A stretch of 15,326 nt of DNA from Bifidobacteriaceae bacterium (GTDB lineage: Bacteria > Actinomycetota > Actinomycetes > Actinomycetales > WQXJ01): NCBI GenBank assembly GCA_031268115.1, contig JAIRXV010000488.1, positions 1-15,326 of the forward strand, read 5' to 3'. The notes under the pieces are model-generated. The model saw nothing but the letters and a program-made list of their open reading frames with translations, was not told the DNA's origin and ran no database searches. A program made the translations under genes and the position numbers. This document shows positions 13,360 through 15,326 of this stretch, piece by piece (the stretch's first letter is position 1; each line of letters starts with the position of its first letter).

Positions 13360-14037
13360 ATGGCGAGAATCATTTTGGCCGAAGACGACACCGCTATCGC
13401 CGAACCCCTGGCACGTGCCCTGACCCGGGAAGGCTACGAGGTCTCGGTCCGCGGGACCGGACAAGGCGCTTTGGACATCGTAGGGAACGCCGACTTGGTG
13501 ATCCTGGACCTGGGGCTGCCGGACATGGATGGCCTCGACGTTGCGCGAACCGTTCGCGCCCAAGGTCAAGACCTGCCCATCCTCATCCTGACCGCCCGGG
13601 CCGACGAGGTAGACACCGTAGTGGGTCTGGATGCCGGCGCGGACGATTATGTGACTAAACCATTCCGATTGGCCGAACTGTTGGCCCGCGTTCGCGCGCT
13701 GTTGCGCCGTACCGGGGCGGACGGCGCGGGCGATGAGTTGCGCGTGCAAGACATTCGGGTGGATCTGGGCGCTCGACGCGCTTTCGTGGGCAACCGAGAG
13801 GTCCAGTTGACGGCGCGAGAATTCGACCTGCTGCGTGTGTTGGCTAAGGCGGCAGGCACGATGGTCAGCCGGGATGCCCTCATGCGGGAAGTATGGGGGT
13901 CCGATCCGTCTAGTTCCACCAAGACCCTGGACATGCACGTCTCATGGTTGCGGCGTAAGCTCGGCGACGATCCCAACTCACCGCGTTACATCGCCACAAT
14001 CCGCGGCATGGGCTTCCGTTTCGAGGACGGGAGCTGA
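13360..14037 (+). CDS. OmpR-family response regulator
   Basis: This DNA-binding regulator of 225 residues should be phosphorylated by the adjacent kinase. The receiver domain (2-115) has the acidic pair Asp9/Asp10, phospho-acceptor Asp50 (in VILDLGLPD), Thr78 and Lys100 (TKPF). The winged-helix domain (about 128-222) shows VQLTAREFDLLRVLA and DMHVSWLRRKLGDDP, then YIATIRGMGFRFE, all typical of OmpR/PhoB regulators. The ATG at 13360 was chosen because the receiver fold starts there and the leaderless promoter sits just upstream; the frame is open 35 codons further but carries no conserved residues. Its targets are unknown. The position after sigma and anti-sigma genes recalls cseB in the Streptomyces sigE operon, but orthology is not shown. 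Confidence 0.94.
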   Translation: MARIILAEDDTAIAEPLARALTREGYEVSVRGTGQGALDIVGNADLVILDLGLPDMDGLDVARTVRAQGQDLPILILTARADEVDTVVGLDAGADDYVTKPFRLAELLARVRALLRRTGADGAGDELRVQDIRVDLGARRAFVGNREVQLTAREFDLLRVLAKAAGTMVSRDALMREVWGSDPSSSTKTLDMHVSWLRRKLGDDPNSPRYIATIRGMGFRFEDGS

Positions 14038-14059
14038 TCTCCACCGAAAGGCCCCAGGA

Positions 14060-15326
14060 GTGCACGAGCGGTTCCGCCTGGCCACCGTTGCGGCGGTACT
14101 TGCAGCTGTCACGCTGTTGGGGATTCCGCTGCTCTTTTTCGCGGTCCAGGTGACTCAACAGGCCGCGCTGACCGACCTGGAGTATCGCACGGAACGCACG
14201 GCGGGCCTGGTGGACGCCTCGCTCAACATTGGACTTGAGATCACGCCAGAGACCCTGGCCGAGTACGACGACCTGATGGGGTACGTGCGGGGCGCCGGCG
14301 GGGACTTGCCCGCACGGGCGATCATAACGATGCCCCCCGATGATCGCGTTGTGACCGTGGGCCCCGAAATCGCGGGCGCCACGCGTTCAGTGTTCACGGT
14401 GTCCGCGTTGGGCGCCCGGATCGAGTTCGTCGTGTCATGGTGGCAGCTGCAACGCACGTCCCTGCCGGCCGTGCTGATGGTTCTTCTCACGACCGCTCTG
14501 GCGATTGCCGCTGGCACGTTGGTGGCGAACCGGCAAGCCAACCGCTTAGCCGAACCTCTGGTCTACTTGGAGGCCGGCGCCCAACAGCTCGGGTTGGGGC
14601 GGGTCCGCCTCTCGCTTGAGCCAACCGGCATCGAGGAGATCGATTTGGTGGCGGAGGAACTCAGCCGCTCCGCGGACCGGATGGCTCGGCGCCTCGCAGC
14701 GGAACGCGAGTTCGCCGCCGATGCCTCTCACCAGTTGCGCACACCCCTGACGGCGCTGTCGATGCGGTTGGAGGAGATCGAGGCGATGTCGGACCAGGAG
14801 GACGTGCGAGAGGAGGCGCGAATCTCCCTGGAACAGATCGAGCGTCTCACCGCCACCATTTCCGAACTGTTGGGCCGGTCCTCGCGGGATCGCGCTGACA
14901 CCATCGAGGCGTTGCACCTGTCCGTCATCGCCGGCCAGCAAGAGGAGGAGTGGGAGCCGGTCTTCGCGGCCGAGGAACGCGAACTGCTGGTGGATGTGCC
15001 AGACAACCTTTGTGTGCTGGCCACTCCCGGCGCGCTCTCGCAGGTCATAGCCACCCTTTTGGAGAACTCCCTGAAGCATGGGGGTGGCACCACCCGGATG
15101 TGCGCTCGGGTCGCCTCAGGCGGTGTGGCCGTTGAAGTGGCCGATGCCGGCCCTGGGGTGTCCGACGACATCGCGCCCCACATCTTCGAGCGGCACGTCA
15201 CCTCTGGCGGCGGCACCGGTTTGGGTCTGGCGTTGGCACGGGACCTCGCCGCTCACGATTCGGGTCGGCTCGAACTATCCGCCCGGCGTCCCGCCGTCTT
15301 CACCCTGTTCCTGCGGTCCGTCCCAG
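14060..15326 (+). CDS. Sensor histidine kinase (3' end cut by window)
   Basis: This membrane kinase partners the response regulator. The 422 visible residues run off the window with no stop. Membrane segments lie at about 8-30 and 134-157, enclosing an extracytoplasmic domain of about 100 residues. A HAMP-like linker (158-210) leads to the HisKA box FAADASHQLRTPLTAL (phospho-acceptor His224). The ATPase domain has the N box LLENSLKHG (333-341), G1 DAGPGV (362-367), F box IFERHVT (375-381) and G2 GGGTGLGLALARDL (383-396). The visible end ARRPAVFTLFLRSVP looks like the last strand, so only a few residues are probably missing. The GTG start has GAAAGG (14046-14051) 8 bases upstream and lies 22 bases after the regulator stop. 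The signal sensed is unknown. Confidence 0.93.
   Translation, partial: MHERFRLATVAAVLAAVTLLGIPLLFFAVQVTQQAALTDLEYRTERTAGLVDASLNIGLEITPETLAEYDDLMGYVRGAGGDLPARAIITMPPDDRVVTVGPEIAGATRSVFTVSALGARIEFVVSWWQLQRTSLPAVLMVLLTTALAIAAGTLVANRQANRLAEPLVYLEAGAQQLGLGRVRLSLEPTGIEEIDLVAEELSRSADRMARRLAAEREFAADASHQLRTPLTALSMRLEEIEAMSDQEDVREEARISLEQIERLTATISELLGRSSRDRADTIEALHLSVIAGQQEEEWEPVFAAEERELLVDVPDNLCVLATPGALSQVIATLLENSLKHGGGTTRMCARVASGGVAVEVADAGPGVSDDIAPHIFERHVTSGGGTGLGLALARDLAAHDSGRLELSARRPAVFTLFLRSVP

Overview
The window reads as chromosomal DNA of a high-GC Gram-positive bacterium (Actinomycetota). The base composition, GTG starts and short gene gaps fit this. So do the start-proximal TAnnnT boxes that imply leaderless transcripts, and the actinobacterial families DUF3117, DUF2304/DUF6541 and the actinobacterial form of DapD. 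The dap genes predict a diaminopimelate-type wall. I cannot name a genus. There are no tRNA, rRNA, phage or transposase genes. Fifteen protein genes are supported; the last is cut by the window end.

Left part (1-5482): a type II citrate synthase (+) converges on a two-gene minus-strand unit of dapD and a secreted lysozyme-like protein. dapD is divergent from dapE across a 78-bp gap, in which each gene has a TAnnnT box seven bases before its start codon. dapE runs by ATGA overlaps into a LOG-family phosphoribohydrolase and then a small membrane-anchored protein.

Middle part (5483-10614): DUF3117 has its own promoter and a 5' hairpin. It is followed by leucyl aminopeptidase (pepA), a GT2 glycosyltransferase, a DUF2304 membrane protein and a large DUF6541 membrane protein. 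The last four are joined by ATGA overlaps. The last three look like a polyprenyl-phosphate-sugar module for surface glycans.

Right part (10615-15326): a tandem array of 67-68 bp units lies between the DUF6541 gene and a convergent O-methyltransferase-like gene, and it has copied that gene's 3' end. A 339-bp divergent gap with two exact 36-bp direct repeats leads to an ECF sigma factor (SigE type) and its membrane-bound zinc anti-sigma factor. A response regulator with a leaderless promoter and a sensor histidine kinase follow.

From memory of the M. tuberculosis gene order (dapD, dapE, LOG, small protein, DUF3117, methyltransferase divergent from sigE-rseA), this looks like a rearranged version of that conserved neighbourhood, with pepA-GT2-DUF2304-DUF6541 and a two-component system added. 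The common theme is cell-envelope synthesis and envelope stress. I found no clear new defence or mobile system. The most unusual items are the repeat array made from a gene end, the 36-bp repeat pair, and a methyltransferase that appears to have lost its metal site.
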